Source: Neisseriaceae bacterium JH1-16
Lineage (GTDB): Bacteria; Pseudomonadota; Gammaproteobacteria; Burkholderiales; Chromobacteriaceae
Reading direction: 5' to 3'
Assembly (NCBI GenBank): GCA_025989215.1
Contig: JAPDNP010000001.1
Location: 682,001-746,000, forward strand
DNA length: 64,000 nt
The translations under genes and the position numbers were made by a program. A model generated the notes under the pieces. The model had not been told where the DNA came from. It searched no databases and saw only the letters and a list, made by a program, of their open reading frames with translations. Positions 1 to 8,717 of this stretch are shown one piece after another (position 1 is the stretch's first letter; every line of letters begins with the position of its first letter).

Positions 1-87
1 GCCTGCGCCAGTAAAACACCTCGGCAACATAAAAGAGGGTGCTCAGTTGTAGTGTGTAAAGACAATACATCAAGCAGAGGAGAAACC

Positions 88-1473
88 ATGATTCCCAATC
101 AGCCGAATCAAGAGCTGAAACGCGACCTGAAAAATCGCCATATTCAATTGATCGCCTTGGGCGGTGCCATCGGCACTGGCTTGTTTCTGGGCGTTGCGCA
201 AACCATCAAAACGGCCGGGCCGTCTGTGTTGCTCGGCTACGCGTTGGCCGGATTCATCGCTTTTCTGATCATGCGCCAGCTGGGCGAAATGGTGGTGGAC
301 GAGCCGGTGGCCGGCTCGTTCAGCCACTTCGCCAACCGCTACTGGGGACCGTTTGCCGGCTTCATGTCCGGCTGGAACTACTGGGTACTGTATGTACTGG
401 TGGGCATGGCCGAACTCACGGCCGTTGGCATCTACATCCAGTACTGGTGGCCTGGCGTGCCGACCTGGGTATCCGCCGCCGCGTTCTTCCTGATCATCAA
501 CGCGGTTAACCTCACCAGCGTCAAATGGTTTGGCGAGATGGAGTTCTGGTTCTCCATCGTCAAGGTAGTAGCCATCATCGGCATGATCCTGTTCGGCGCC
601 TATCTGCTGGCCAGTGGCAATGCCGGCCCGGCCGCCAGCGTCGCCAATCTGTGGCAGCACGGCGGTTTCTTCCCGCACGGGGTCGGTGGCCTCGCGATGG
701 CGATGGCCGGTATCATCTTCTCGTTCGGCGGGCTGGAACTGGTCGGCATCACCGCCGCGGAGGCCGCCAATCCGGAGAAGACCATTCCGCGCGCGACCAA
801 CCAGGTGATCTACCGCATCCTGCTGTTCTATGTGGGCGCGCTGGGCGTGCTGCTGTCGCTGTACCCGTGGGAAAAGGTCGTGACAGGCGGCAGCCCCTTC
901 GTGCTGATCTTCCATGCGCTGGACAGCAATATCGTCGCCACCATCCTCAACGTCGTGGTGCTGACCGCCGCGCTGTCGGTGTACAACAGCGGCGTGTACT
1001 GCAATAGCCGCATGCTGTACGGCCTGGCCAAGCAGGGCAATGCGCCGCAGGCGCTGCTGAAGGTCAACAGCCGCGGCGTGCCGCTGGCCGCTCTGGGCAT
1101 GTCGGCGGTGGCCACCGGCTCCTGTGTAGTGATCAACTACCTGATGCCTGGCAAGGCCTTCGAGCTACTGATGGGGCTGGTGGTCTCGGCACTGATGATC
1201 AACTGGGCGATGATCAGCATCATCCATCTGAAGTTCCGTCGCGAGAAGCAACGGGCGGGCGAAACCACCCGCTTCCAGAGCCTGGGCTACCCGCTCACCA
1301 ACTACCTGTGCCTGGCTTTCCTCGCCGGCATCCTGGTGGTGATGTATCTCACCCCGGGGTTGCGCATCTCGGTCGCGCTCATTCCTGTCTGGCTCGTCGT
1401 GCTGGGTATTTGTTATCAGCTCAAGCTGAAAAACATGGTCGCACCGCTGCCTAGCGGCGTCGGCAGCAAATAG
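88..1473 (+). CDS. aroP: Aromatic amino acid permease (AroP/PheP-like, APC superfamily)
   Basis: Inner-membrane amino acid/proton symporter of the AAT family, most like the AroP and PheP aromatic permeases. The 461-residue product is hydrophobic throughout (about 12 membrane segments) and carries the family's first-helix motif GGAIGTGLFLG at residues 25-35 and the loop GITAAEAANPEKTIPRA in the middle. I chose the ATG at 88 because AGAGGAGA lies just upstream; an in-frame upstream start at 52 has no such site. phhB and phhA follow in the same direction, which supports phenylalanine import feeding phenylalanine hydroxylation. The exact substrate (Phe, Tyr, Trp) is inferred from context and overall likeness. 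Confidence 0.85.
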   Translation: MIPNQPNQELKRDLKNRHIQLIALGGAIGTGLFLGVAQTIKTAGPSVLLGYALAGFIAFLIMRQLGEMVVDEPVAGSFSHFANRYWGPFAGFMSGWNYWVLYVLVGMAELTAVGIYIQYWWPGVPTWVSAAAFFLIINAVNLTSVKWFGEMEFWFSIVKVVAIIGMILFGAYLLASGNAGPAASVANLWQHGGFFPHGVGGLAMAMAGIIFSFGGLELVGITAAEAANPEKTIPRATNQVIYRILLFYVGALGVLLSLYPWEKVVTGGSPFVLIFHALDSNIVATILNVVVLTAALSVYNSGVYCNSRMLYGLAKQGNAPQALLKVNSRGVPLAALGMSAVATGSCVVINYLMPGKAFELLMGLVVSALMINWAMISIIHLKFRREKQRAGETTRFQSLGYPLTNYLCLAFLAGILVVMYLTPGLRISVALIPVWLVVLGICYQLKLKNMVAPLPSGVGSK

Positions 1474-1493
1474 ACCCTTTCGGCCAACCTATC

Positions 1494-1526
1494 GCCGCCT
1501 CGGGACGCTGGCTGTCCTGAGGCGGC
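1494..1526 (+). promoter_or_regulatory. Strong hairpin between aroP and phhB
   Basis: Arms 1494-1506 and 1514-1526 pair over 13 bases (one G-U) around a 7-base loop. No T-run follows, so it is not a classical terminator. It may partially uncouple phhBA from aroP or protect transcript ends. Confidence 0.5.
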
Positions 1527-1544
1527 ACCCAGGAGCAATACGCG

Positions 1545-1841
1545 ATGGAAAAACTGCAACCCCAGCAGCTGGCGGCGGCCCTGGCCAGCCTGCCCAATTG
1601 GCACTATGACGATCAGCGCGGCGCGATCAGCCGCGAGTTCCTGTTTCAGGGCTTTCCCGAGGCCTTTGCCTTCATGACCCAACTGGCCATCGTGGCCGAG
1701 CAGCGCAACCACCACCCGGAATGGAGCAATGTCTACAACAGGGTGAACATCACTCTGACCACCCACGACGCCAACGGGCTGACCCAGCGCGACATCGATC
1801 TGGCCGGCTATGCGGATGCCGCCTATGCGCGCTTCGCATGA
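1545..1841 (+). CDS. phhB: Pterin-4a-carbinolamine dehydratase
   Basis: This 98-residue protein matches the PCD/DCoH family in length and in the core motif EQRNHHPEWSNVYNRVNI, whose paired histidines belong to the active site. It dehydrates 4a-hydroxytetrahydrobiopterin formed by phenylalanine hydroxylase, allowing pterin recycling in the cytoplasm. The ATG is preceded by AGGAGC. It lies 23 bp upstream of phhA, so the two are almost certainly one transcript. The order phhB-phhA is the reverse of the Pseudomonas phhABC arrangement, and no aromatic aminotransferase gene follows here. Confidence 0.93.
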   Translation: MEKLQPQQLAAALASLPNWHYDDQRGAISREFLFQGFPEAFAFMTQLAIVAEQRNHHPEWSNVYNRVNITLTTHDANGLTQRDIDLAGYADAAYARFA

Positions 1842-1863
1842 CGGGCCATAAGGGGAAAGACTC

Positions 1864-2766
1864 ATGGAGCTGACGATGCAAACGACCAAGCATGGCGCGG
1901 CGGCGGGCGAGGGCGGCCGGCCCGAGCGGGCGGACTGGACGATAGATCAGGGGTGGGAGAGCTACACGGTCGAGGAGCACGCGGTGTGGAAGACGCTGTT
2001 CGAGCGACAGGCCAAGCTGTTGCCGGGGCGTGCTTGCGACGAGTTCGTGGCCGGCATGCACGCGCTACCGATCGGCGCGGACCAGATTCCCGACTTTCGC
2101 CGGCTCAGCGAGGTGCTGATGCAGCATACCGGCTGGCAGGTGGTGGCGGTGCCGGGCCTGGTTCCCGACGAGGTGTTCTTCGAGCACTTGGCCAACCGGC
2201 GCTTTCCGGCCGGGCATTTCATCCGCCGGCCGGAACAACTCGACTACCTGGAAGAGCCGGATGTATTCCACGACGTGTTCGGCCATGTGCCGATGTTGAT
2301 GAACCCGGTAATTGCCGACTACATCCAGGCCTACGGCGTCGGTGGCCTGCGGGCGCAAAAACTGGGCATGCTCGAACAGCTGGCACGCGTGTATTGGTAC
2401 ACGGTGGAATTCGGCCTGGTCCAGCAGCGCGACGGGCTGCGCATCTATGGGGCGGGGATCGTGTCGTCCTATACCGAGTCGATCTTCGCACTCGACGACA
2501 CCTCGCCCAATCGCATCGGTTTCGATCTCGCCCGCGTCATGCGTACCCGCTACCGCATCGACGATTTTCAGGAAAGCTACTTCGTGCTGAATCACCTGGA
2601 CGAGTTGCTGGAGCTGGCCAATATCGACTTCGACCCGGTCTACGCTCAGGTGAAGGGGCAGGAGGACTACCCGCCGGGGCAGGTGCTGGAAGGCGAACGG
2701 ATATACACCCAAGGAAGCGGCCGGTACAGCGCGATGAAGCGCCAACAAGCCTCAGGCGGGCACTGA
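1864..2766 (+). CDS. phhA: Phenylalanine 4-monooxygenase
   Basis: Non-heme iron, tetrahydropterin-dependent hydroxylase that converts phenylalanine to tyrosine. The 300-residue bacterial form has no regulatory ACT domain. It resembles the Chromobacterium enzyme over its whole length: LLPGRACDEF, FFEHLANRRFP, the pterin-loop and iron region QLDYLEEPDVFHDVFGHVP (the two His are iron ligands, as is Glu in YWYTVEFGL) and YGAGIVSSYTES. Two starts are possible: 1864 (SD-like GGGGAAAG upstream) or 1876, where GGAG overlaps the first start. It is cotranscribed with phhB and probably with the aromatic permease upstream. Confidence 0.95.
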   Translation: MELTMQTTKHGAAAGEGGRPERADWTIDQGWESYTVEEHAVWKTLFERQAKLLPGRACDEFVAGMHALPIGADQIPDFRRLSEVLMQHTGWQVVAVPGLVPDEVFFEHLANRRFPAGHFIRRPEQLDYLEEPDVFHDVFGHVPMLMNPVIADYIQAYGVGGLRAQKLGMLEQLARVYWYTVEFGLVQQRDGLRIYGAGIVSSYTESIFALDDTSPNRIGFDLARVMRTRYRIDDFQESYFVLNHLDELLELANIDFDPVYAQVKGQEDYPPGQVLEGERIYTQGSGRYSAMKRQQASGGH

Positions 2767-2780
2767 CGACGTCGACGGCC

Positions 2781-3182
2781 TTAAGGCTTTGCGGAGCGCA
2801 GCGCCTGATAGGCCGCCAGCACCGCGGCCGTCTGGCGCTCTGCATCCAGCAGCGCCTCGGCCTGCGGCCAGTTTGCGAACGTCAACTCGGCATCCAGCGC
2901 CTGCAGCGCACGCCGTCCGGCGGTGCACAATTCCACCGCCGCATTGAAATCACCCGGGCTCAGCACCTTGCCGTTGCGGATCTTGCGGTAATGGATGCTG
3001 GCCATCTGCCCGTACTGGCGCGCCTTTTCATGCTCGGCCAACTCGCCGTTTTTCTCCATCACCGCAAACAGTTGCATCACCGCCTGGCAGGCGGCCTCGG
3101 CCAGCGCGAAGCGCTTCAGCTCCGCCGCTTTGGCGGCCTGGTTGGGCTTGGCGGTAGCGGCTTTTTTCGGTTTGCTGGCCAT
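2781..3182 (-). CDS. Conserved hypothetical protein, Ala-rich, helical
   Basis: A 133-residue product that I cannot assign to a named family. The N-terminus is Lys/Ala-rich (MASKPKKAATAKPNQAAKAAE) and the rest looks largely alpha-helical, with no signal peptide or membrane segment, so it is probably cytosolic. I chose the ATG at 3182 because AGGAAG precedes it; the frame stays open further upstream but without a better start. It converges on phhA, with 14 bp between the stops, and its upstream side faces the tRNA-Tyr terminator. GC content and codon use look like those of the neighbours, so I see no sign of transfer. Confidence 0.7.
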   Translation of the reverse strand: MASKPKKAATAKPNQAAKAAELKRFALAEAACQAVMQLFAVMEKNGELAEHEKARQYGQMASIHYRKIRNGKVLSPGDFNAAVELCTAGRRALQALDAELTFANWPQAEALLDAERQTAAVLAAYQALRSAKP

Positions 3183-3252
3183 AAAGCTTCCTGCGAAATG
3201 GGATAGAGACTTTGGGACGGCATTGTAACCGGTCCGCATCGATGGCTAGGAC

Positions 3253-3287
3253 AAAAGCAAACAGCCCGAACGCAAGGTCCGGGCTGT
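3253..3287 (-). terminator. Rho-independent terminator of tRNA-Tyr
   Basis: Arms 3261-3268 and 3280-3287 (ACAGCCCG/CGGGCTGT) form an 8-bp stem. On the minus strand it is followed by TTGCTTTTG, just downstream of the tRNA 3' end. Confidence 0.75.
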
Positions 3288-3299
3288 CGGCAATAATCT

Positions 3300-3384
3300 T
3301 GGTGGAGGGAGAAGGATTCGAACCTTCGAAGGCAGAGCCAGCAGATTTACAGTCTGATCCCTTTGACCGCTCGGGAACCCCTCC
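3300..3384 (-). tRNA. tRNA-Tyr (GTA anticodon)
   Basis: The minus strand folds as an 85-nt class II tRNA. The acceptor stem is GGAGGGG (from 3384) with TCCCTCC, then discriminator A and an encoded CCA ending at 3300. The anticodon arm contains CTGTAAA, giving anticodon GTA. There is a long variable arm and a T-arm GGTTCGAATCC. The long variable arm together with GTA identifies tRNA-Tyr. Confidence 0.96.
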
Positions 3385-3398
3385 AAAACAGGAGGCGT

Positions 3399-3427
3399 AT
3401 ACTATCGGGCCTGGCCGGCGGCGTCAA
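3399..3427 (-). promoter_or_regulatory. Sigma70-type promoter of tRNA-Tyr
   Basis: The minus strand has TTGACG (3427-3422), a 17-nt spacer, then TAGTAT (3404-3399). This places the transcript start a few bases upstream of the mature tRNA 5' end at 3384. Confidence 0.7.
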
Positions 3428-3457
3428 GCAGGCACGGTGAATTTTCTGCATGGGCAG

Positions 3458-3498
3458 GATATGCCGGGCAGGGCAGTAGGTCGCCTGCCCGGCATATC
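3458..3498. terminator. 15-bp perfect hairpin downstream of the 3502-3948 gene
   Basis: Arms 3458-3472 and 3484-3498 are perfectly complementary over 15 bp with an 11-nt loop. It sits 3 bp past the stop of the minus-strand gene. There is no clear T-run, so it may stabilise the mRNA end rather than terminate. Confidence 0.5.
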
Positions 3499-3501
3499 GG
3501 T

Positions 3502-3948
3502 TTACCGCACCTTATCCAGAATCGCTACCGCTTGGTCGCCATAACGCATTACATAACCGCCATATTGCTGCTGCCATTGGCGCGCCGCCGACTCGTCGGG
3601 AAACCAGTTACTCTCGAAGTCGCCGTATGCGCCAACATCGAGGCGATAGCGATCGAGCATCTCGGCTGGGCAACGGTCGATCTGCGGTTTGCAGCTTTCC
3701 CAGTTGGCGAAGCCGAGTTCGACCGCCAACGTGTGCAGCACGTGTTTGAGGCGTAGCGACTCGCGCTGCGCATAGAGCTCAGTCAGCTTCTGCTGCGGGG
3801 TCACCCGCGCTGCGAGGATGCGGCGCAACGCCGGTAGTGCACGGCTCGGCTGCTCGCCGCGCGCATTGCGCAGCATGCGTCGTGCGTAGTGGCGCAAGAA
3901 CTCGCTGTTGGAGCCGGTAGAAGCAAGGGGGAGGGTCGTAGACCACAT
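3502..3948 (-). CDS. Conserved hypothetical protein
   Basis: A 148-residue soluble protein, rich in Arg and Gln, with no signal peptide. The central segment LKHVLHTLAVELGFANWE resembles short helical motifs seen in several small proteobacterial proteins of unknown role, but I cannot name the family with confidence. The C-terminal part is rich in aromatic residues (SNWFPDESAARQWQQQYGGY). The ATG at 3948 has AGGAAAGGA upstream. It is a single-gene unit, flanked by the tRNA-Tyr promoter downstream and a roughly 140-bp gap upstream that holds no recognisable feature. Confidence 0.65.
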   Translation of the reverse strand: MWSTTLPLASTGSNSEFLRHYARRMLRNARGEQPSRALPALRRILAARVTPQQKLTELYAQRESLRLKHVLHTLAVELGFANWESCKPQIDRCPAEMLDRYRLDVGAYGDFESNWFPDESAARQWQQQYGGYVMRYGDQAVAILDKVR

Positions 3949-4092
3949 AACGTTCCTTTCCTGTCGCCGTTCTCGCTGCGGCTAAGGGGGCGTTCATGTA
4001 GTCGACCAGAATGGCAGGCTAGGGCAGGTGCGGTGGCTTTCGCGAGAGCGGGCACCCTGCAGCACCCTTGGGAAAGGGTACCGCCAATGCCG

Positions 4093-4583
4093 TCAGCTGT
4101 CGAGCTTATCGTCGTTCGGCAGCGTCACGTAGATCAGCACGATCAGCAGCGTGGTGAAGAAGCGGAACGCGTCCGGCACGCCGTTCCACTGCTTGGACAT
4201 CCACATGCCGCCCGCCGACATGAACGCCACCTGCCAAGTCAGGAAACCCAGTGTCAGGCCGACGACCGACCACTTCTTGGCCGCATGAAACTTGGCATTG
4301 CCGGCAGAACGCGCCTTGAGCAAGCGAATACCGCCCAACCAGCACAGCACAGCACGGCGGTGGCGGTTTTCATCGAGATGATGCCAATGTAGCCGGCGTG
4401 ATGGACCCACACATCGCTGATCGAGCGATACATGATGCCGTTGCCGGGGAAGGTGGTGTCCATCAGGAACACATGGTGCACGAAGGCAAAGTTGGTGCTG
4501 TAGTCGATGATATTGCCAAAGGCCACCAGGCTGGCCAACAAGGCCATGGCCAGGACCATCAATGATCGGGATGCACCGGTCAT
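4093..4583 (-). pseudogene. DUF2165 small membrane protein, frameshifted at a pentamer repeat
   Basis: Two overlapping minus-strand frames together encode one DUF2165-like integral membrane protein. The N-terminal part (MTGASRSLMVLAMALLASL..., from the ATG at 4583) runs to about 4350. The C-terminal part (VVGLTLGFLTWQVAFMSAGG ... WNGVPDAFRFF) continues in another frame to the stop at 4093. The break lies at three tandem copies of AGCAC (4341-4355, GTGCT on the coding strand). Removing one copy restores a single frame of about 160 residues. It is therefore either a fresh pseudogene, a sequencing slip or a slippage-switchable gene. Function of the family is unknown; four membrane helices are expected. 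Confidence 0.75.
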
Positions 4584-4797
4584 ATGCAGAATCACCCTGC
4601 GCGCCGAGTTGTTGATCGAATGGGCTGCGGACAGGCAAACTGTACTCACCACAAGTGCACCCTGAACGTCGCGCGCGACCCCGCGAGCGATCCCGGCGCT
4701 TCGCACGGTCACCGGCCCTGCCGACAACACGGCAGCCGGACCGCGCAGCGGTATCGGGAGGGTATCTATAAAAGCAGCACGTCTACTCGGACCCACC

Positions 4798-6606
4798 ATG
4801 ACGACGACTATCCTCAGCAGCATCCCCGAACGCCTTTCCCGCCTGCGACTAGCGATGCAGGCCCACGGCGTTACCGCCTGTTTCATTCCTTCGGCCGACC
4901 CGCATTTGTCCGAATACCTGCCGGCGCGCTGGCAAGGGCGGCGCTGGTTGAGCGGCTTCACCGGCTCGGTCGGCAACCTGATCGTCACCGCCGATTTCGC
5001 CGGGCTGTGGGTGGATAGCCGTTACTGGGAACAGGCGGCCGTGGAGCTGGCCGGTAGCGGCATCGCCATGATGAAGACCAATTCGGCGGGCAGCGTGGCC
5101 CACCTCGACTGGTTGGCCGAGAGCCTGCCGGCCGGCTCAACGCTGGCAGTAGACGGCGCGGTGCTGGCGCTGGAATCGAGCCGCGCACTGCGCGATGCGC
5201 TCGCGGCCTCCGGCGTGACGCTGCGCACCGACCTCGACCTGCTCGACGACATCTGGGCGGATCGTGCCGGTCTGCCGGGCGCGGCTATCTACGAACACTT
5301 GGCGCCGTACGCCTCGGTAAGCCGTGCCGACAAGCTGGCGCTGGTGCGCGCCGCGATGCGCAAGGTCAGCGCCGACTGGCATGTGCTGTCGACGCTCGAC
5401 GACATCGCCTGGTTGTTCAATCTGCGCGGCAGCGACGTCAACTACAATCCGGTGTTCCTCGCCCATGCGTTGGTGGGCGATGCGAGTGCGACGCTGTTCG
5501 TCGCACCGGGCTCGGTCGATGCCGCCTTGGCCGAACGGCTGGCGGCGGACGGCGTACAGGTCGCCGACTATGCTGCAGCCGCGGATGCGCTGATCGCGTT
5601 GCCGGCGGGTGGCCGCCTGCTGCTCGACCCGCGCCGCGTGACCCTGGGTCTGATCGAAGCGGTGCCGGGCCAGGTCGAGAGTATCGAGGCGATCAACCCG
5701 TCGACGCTCGCCAAGTCGCAGAAAAACGCCGCCGAAGCTGCGCACATCCGCGTAGCGATGGAACAGGACGGCGCGGCGCTGTGCGAATTCTTCAGCTGGC
5801 TAGAGCAGGCGCAGGCCGACGGCCAGCGCATCACCGAGCTCGACATCGACGAGCAGATCACCGCCGCGCGAGCGCGCCAGCCGGGTTTCAAATGCCCGAG
5901 CTTCGCCACCATCGCCGGCTTCAACGCCAACGGCGCGATGCCGCACTACCACGCCACACCGGAAAGCCACGCGGTGATCGAAGGGCAGGGCCTGCTGTTG
6001 ATCGACTCCGGCGGCCAGTACCTGTGCGGCACCACCGACATCACCCGTGTCGTACCGGTGGGCGAGCCCAGCGCCGAGCAGAAGCGCGACTTCACCCTGG
6101 TGCTGAAGGGCATGATCCAGCTGACCCAGGCGCAGTACCCGTCCGGCACGCGCAGCCCGATGCTGGACGCACTGGCGCGCGCGCCGATCTGGGAGGCGGG
6201 CGTCGACTACGGCCACGGCACCGGCCACGGCGTGGGTTACTTCCTGAACGTGCACGAGGGCCCGCAGAGCATCGCCATCCTGCGCAGCCCGGACGAACAC
6301 ACCGCGATGCTGGCCGGCATGGTGACCTCGAACGAGCCGGGTCTGTACCGTCCGGGCAAGTGGGGCGTGCGCATCGAGAACCTGCTGCTCAACGTGCCGG
6401 CCGCCAGCTCCGAGTTCGGCGAATTCCTGAAGTTCGAAACGCTGACCTTGTGCCCGATCGACACCCGCTGCGTGGACTTGGCGTTGCTGCGCGAGGACGA
6501 ACGTGCCTGGCTCAACGATTACCACGCCGAGGTGCGCCGCCGCCTGGCGCCGCGCGTGCAGGGCGAGGCGCTGGCCTGGCTCAACCGTCGGACAGAGGCG
6601 GTTTAA
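4798..6606 (+). CDS. pepP: Xaa-Pro aminopeptidase, long form (M24 family)
   Basis: Cytosolic metallopeptidase that releases N-terminal residues preceding proline. At 602 residues it is the long, three-domain form: two creatinase-like N-terminal domains (to about residue 310), the pita-bread catalytic domain (about 315-540) and a C-terminal extension. The five metal ligands are visible in order: Asp in LLLIDSGG, Asp in GTTDITR, His in GHGTGHGVGY, Glu in SNEPGLY and Glu in GVRIENLL. The ATG at 4798 has only a poor ribosome site. It diverges from the DUF2165 gene, so the 214-bp gap probably holds both promoters. It is not linked in function to its neighbours. Confidence 0.92.
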   Translation: MTTTILSSIPERLSRLRLAMQAHGVTACFIPSADPHLSEYLPARWQGRRWLSGFTGSVGNLIVTADFAGLWVDSRYWEQAAVELAGSGIAMMKTNSAGSVAHLDWLAESLPAGSTLAVDGAVLALESSRALRDALAASGVTLRTDLDLLDDIWADRAGLPGAAIYEHLAPYASVSRADKLALVRAAMRKVSADWHVLSTLDDIAWLFNLRGSDVNYNPVFLAHALVGDASATLFVAPGSVDAALAERLAADGVQVADYAAAADALIALPAGGRLLLDPRRVTLGLIEAVPGQVESIEAINPSTLAKSQKNAAEAAHIRVAMEQDGAALCEFFSWLEQAQADGQRITELDIDEQITAARARQPGFKCPSFATIAGFNANGAMPHYHATPESHAVIEGQGLLLIDSGGQYLCGTTDITRVVPVGEPSAEQKRDFTLVLKGMIQLTQAQYPSGTRSPMLDALARAPIWEAGVDYGHGTGHGVGYFLNVHEGPQSIAILRSPDEHTAMLAGMVTSNEPGLYRPGKWGVRIENLLLNVPAASSEFGEFLKFETLTLCPIDTRCVDLALLREDERAWLNDYHAEVRRRLAPRVQGEALAWLNRRTEAV

Positions 6607-6655
6607 GCTGAAAGGGGATGGTGCCCACGCCTCACTCGGCGGGGCGCCATTGAAA

Positions 6656-6707
6656 TGACGCGAAAAATGCCCATGTATTCTCTCGTGCCGTGCCATTTTT
6701 CGCGTCA
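6656..6707. repeat. Hairpin similar to the core of the 49.3-kb element
   Basis: Arms 6656-6669 and 6694-6707 (TGACGCGAAAAATG and its complement) are perfect 14-mers. The left half (TTGAAATGACGC, then AAAATG and CATG) closely resembles the centre of the inverted-repeat element at 49210-49366, so this may be a fragment of the same repeat family. It lies in the 347-bp gap after pepP. Confidence 0.5.
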
Positions 6708-6715
6708 CTGCCCTT

Positions 6716-6824
6716 AGGGCGGCTAACAAAACCCGGCGCAGCACTCCCGGCAAGTCGGCACACCGACACCGGAAGGTTTTTGCTACGCAGGAACTAGACC
6801 AAGCCTCGTTCTGTTAGCGGCTCT
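6716..6824. mobile_element. MITE-like element, family B, copy 1
   Basis: Terminal inverted repeats AGGGCGGCTAACAAAACCCG (6716) and, complemented from 6824, AGAGCCGCTAACAGAACGAG match at 17 of 22 positions over their full arms. Ends and interior (ACGCAGGAA next to the right arm) match the element at 46453-46568. There is no coding capacity; it fills the gap before amn. Confidence 0.6.
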
Positions 6825-6953
6825 TGCTTCGCGATAAAGTAAACCGGCACTCCAGGACAGGGCCTTGCCTGTGTCGCCGGCTTCCCCATAGGAAAGTTCG
6901 GTGCCTCCGGCGGGCAACGTCACCGCCATACCACCATTGATGGATGCTGCACG

Positions 6954-8462
6954 ATGAAGAACCGAGCCATGCCCTACCTGCCGGAATATATCGCTCCCGC
7001 GCACTTCACCGACCCGGCCGCGGCACTCGCCCAAGCTCAGAAAATCTACGATAGCGGAGTCGCCCACCTGCGCGCGGCGATGCGCGACTTCGTCGCCGGC
7101 AGCACGCCGCCCGGCCACGTGCGCGCCTGCTATCCCTATGTGCGGATCCAGACCGATACCGTGGCGCGCTTCAACGCCGACGACAAGCCCAGCCTGAGCT
7201 TCGGCTTCGTCGCCGGCCCCGGCCGCTTCGAAACCACGCTGACCCGCCCCGACCTGTACGGCGACTACTATCTGGAACAGTTCGAACTGCTGCTGGCCAG
7301 CCACCAGGGCGAGCTCGAGATCGGCACCAGCACCCAGCCGATCCCACTGCATTTCTCCTTCGCCGAGCATGATCATGTCGAGGGCAGCCTCAGCGCCGAT
7401 CGCCGCCAGCTGATGCGCGACGTGTTCGACCTGCCGGACCTGTCGGCGATGGACGACGGCATCGCTAACGGCACCTACGAACCGCAGCCGGGTGAACCGC
7501 AACCGCTGGCGCTGTTTACTGCGCCGCGAGTCGACTACTCGCTGCACCGGCTGCGCCACTACACCGGCACCGCGCCGGAGCACTTCCAGAACTATGTGCT
7601 GTTCACCAACTACCAGTTCTACATCGACGAATTCGTGCGCCTGGGGCAGGCGGAGATGCAGAACCCCGGCAGCGAGTACATCGCCTTCGTCGAGCCGGGC
7701 AATGTGATCACCCGACGAACCGGTCTGCCGGCCGAAGCGGGCGACGAATTGGGCGTCGCGCCGGCGCGCCTGCCGCAGATGCCGGGCTACCATCTGATCC
7801 GCGCCGACCATAGCGGCATCACCATGGTCAACATCGGCGTCGGCCCGGCCAATGCCAAGACCATTACCGACCATATCGCGGTGCTGCGCCCGCACGCCTG
7901 GATCATGCTCGGCCACTGCGCGGGCCTGCGCAATTCGCAACAGTTGGGCGACTATGTGCTGGCGCATGGTTATGTGCGCGAAGACCACGTGCTGGACGAG
8001 GACCTGCCGCTGTGGGTGCCGATCCCGGCGCTGGCCGAAATCCAGGTAGCGCTGGAAACCGCCGTGTCCGACGTCACCCAGACCAGCGGGCCGGAACTGA
8101 AGCACATCATGCGTACCGGCACGGTGGCGAGCACCGACAACCGCAACTGGGAACTGCTGCCCGACAACCGTCCACAGCGCCGCTTCAGCCAGAGCCGTGC
8201 GGTGGCGCTGGACATGGAGAGCGCCACCATCGCCGCCAACGGCTTCCGCTTCCGCGTGCCCTACGGCACCTTGCTGTGCGTCAGCGACAAGCCGCTGCAC
8301 GGCGAGATCAAGCTGCCGGGCATGGCCAACCACTTCTATCGCGAACGGGTCGACCAGCACTTGCGCATCGGCATCCGCGCGGTGGAACTGCTGCGCGAGC
8401 AGGGCATCCAGCGCCTGCACAGCCGCAAGCTGCGCAGCTTCGCCGAGGTGGCGTTCCAGTAG
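6954..8462 (+). CDS. amn: AMP nucleosidase
   Basis: Hydrolyses AMP to adenine and ribose 5-phosphate, controlling adenylate levels in the cytoplasm. The 502-residue length and the two-part layout fit the Amn family: an N-terminal Amn-specific domain (about residues 1-180, including RFETTLTRPDLYGDYYLEQF) and a C-terminal nucleoside-phosphorylase fold with GVGPANAKTITDHIAVLRPH, IMLGHCAGLR and the MESATIAANGFRFRVPYGT segment. An alternative ATG at 6969 would remove five residues; neither start has a strong ribosome site. A clear terminator follows at 8486. A long antisense frame across the gene is a codon-composition shadow. Confidence 0.93.
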   Translation: MKNRAMPYLPEYIAPAHFTDPAAALAQAQKIYDSGVAHLRAAMRDFVAGSTPPGHVRACYPYVRIQTDTVARFNADDKPSLSFGFVAGPGRFETTLTRPDLYGDYYLEQFELLLASHQGELEIGTSTQPIPLHFSFAEHDHVEGSLSADRRQLMRDVFDLPDLSAMDDGIANGTYEPQPGEPQPLALFTAPRVDYSLHRLRHYTGTAPEHFQNYVLFTNYQFYIDEFVRLGQAEMQNPGSEYIAFVEPGNVITRRTGLPAEAGDELGVAPARLPQMPGYHLIRADHSGITMVNIGVGPANAKTITDHIAVLRPHAWIMLGHCAGLRNSQQLGDYVLAHGYVREDHVLDEDLPLWVPIPALAEIQVALETAVSDVTQTSGPELKHIMRTGTVASTDNRNWELLPDNRPQRRFSQSRAVALDMESATIAANGFRFRVPYGTLLCVSDKPLHGEIKLPGMANHFYRERVDQHLRIGIRAVELLREQGIQRLHSRKLRSFAEVAFQ

Positions 8463-8485
8463 AAGGGGGCGATTCGGCCAACCTG

Positions 8486-8512
8486 AAACCCGCCATATTT
8501 GGCGGGTTTTCG
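8486..8512 (+). terminator. Rho-independent terminator of amn
   Basis: Arms 8486-8495 and 8500-8509 (AAACCCGCCA/TGGCGGGTTT) with a 4-nt loop and a following TTTT, 23 bp past the amn stop. A GTTGGCCGAA-type motif lies at 8473 just before it. Confidence 0.85.
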
Positions 8513-8717
8513 CATTCAGCGGTATGCCGATGGCTCTTCGACATGCAGCGCGCGCTGGTTTCTTCCGAACGCCCCTCAGGGTAATGTCAGCGCCAGTAGC
8601 ACTGGGAATCGCCAACTAACCGCCTGTCGCAGCGGCATGGCAAGCTGTGTATCATTCCGGCTTGAGCCACAAAAGGGCCACGGTTACCAGAAGCTACGCC
8701 GCTGCCAAGTTACGCAT

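Noticed and set aside
6783-8615. A 610-codon open frame antisense to amn
   Set aside because: It mirrors the codon composition of a well-recognised gene on the other strand, has His/Asp/Arg-rich non-protein-like content and no ribosome site.
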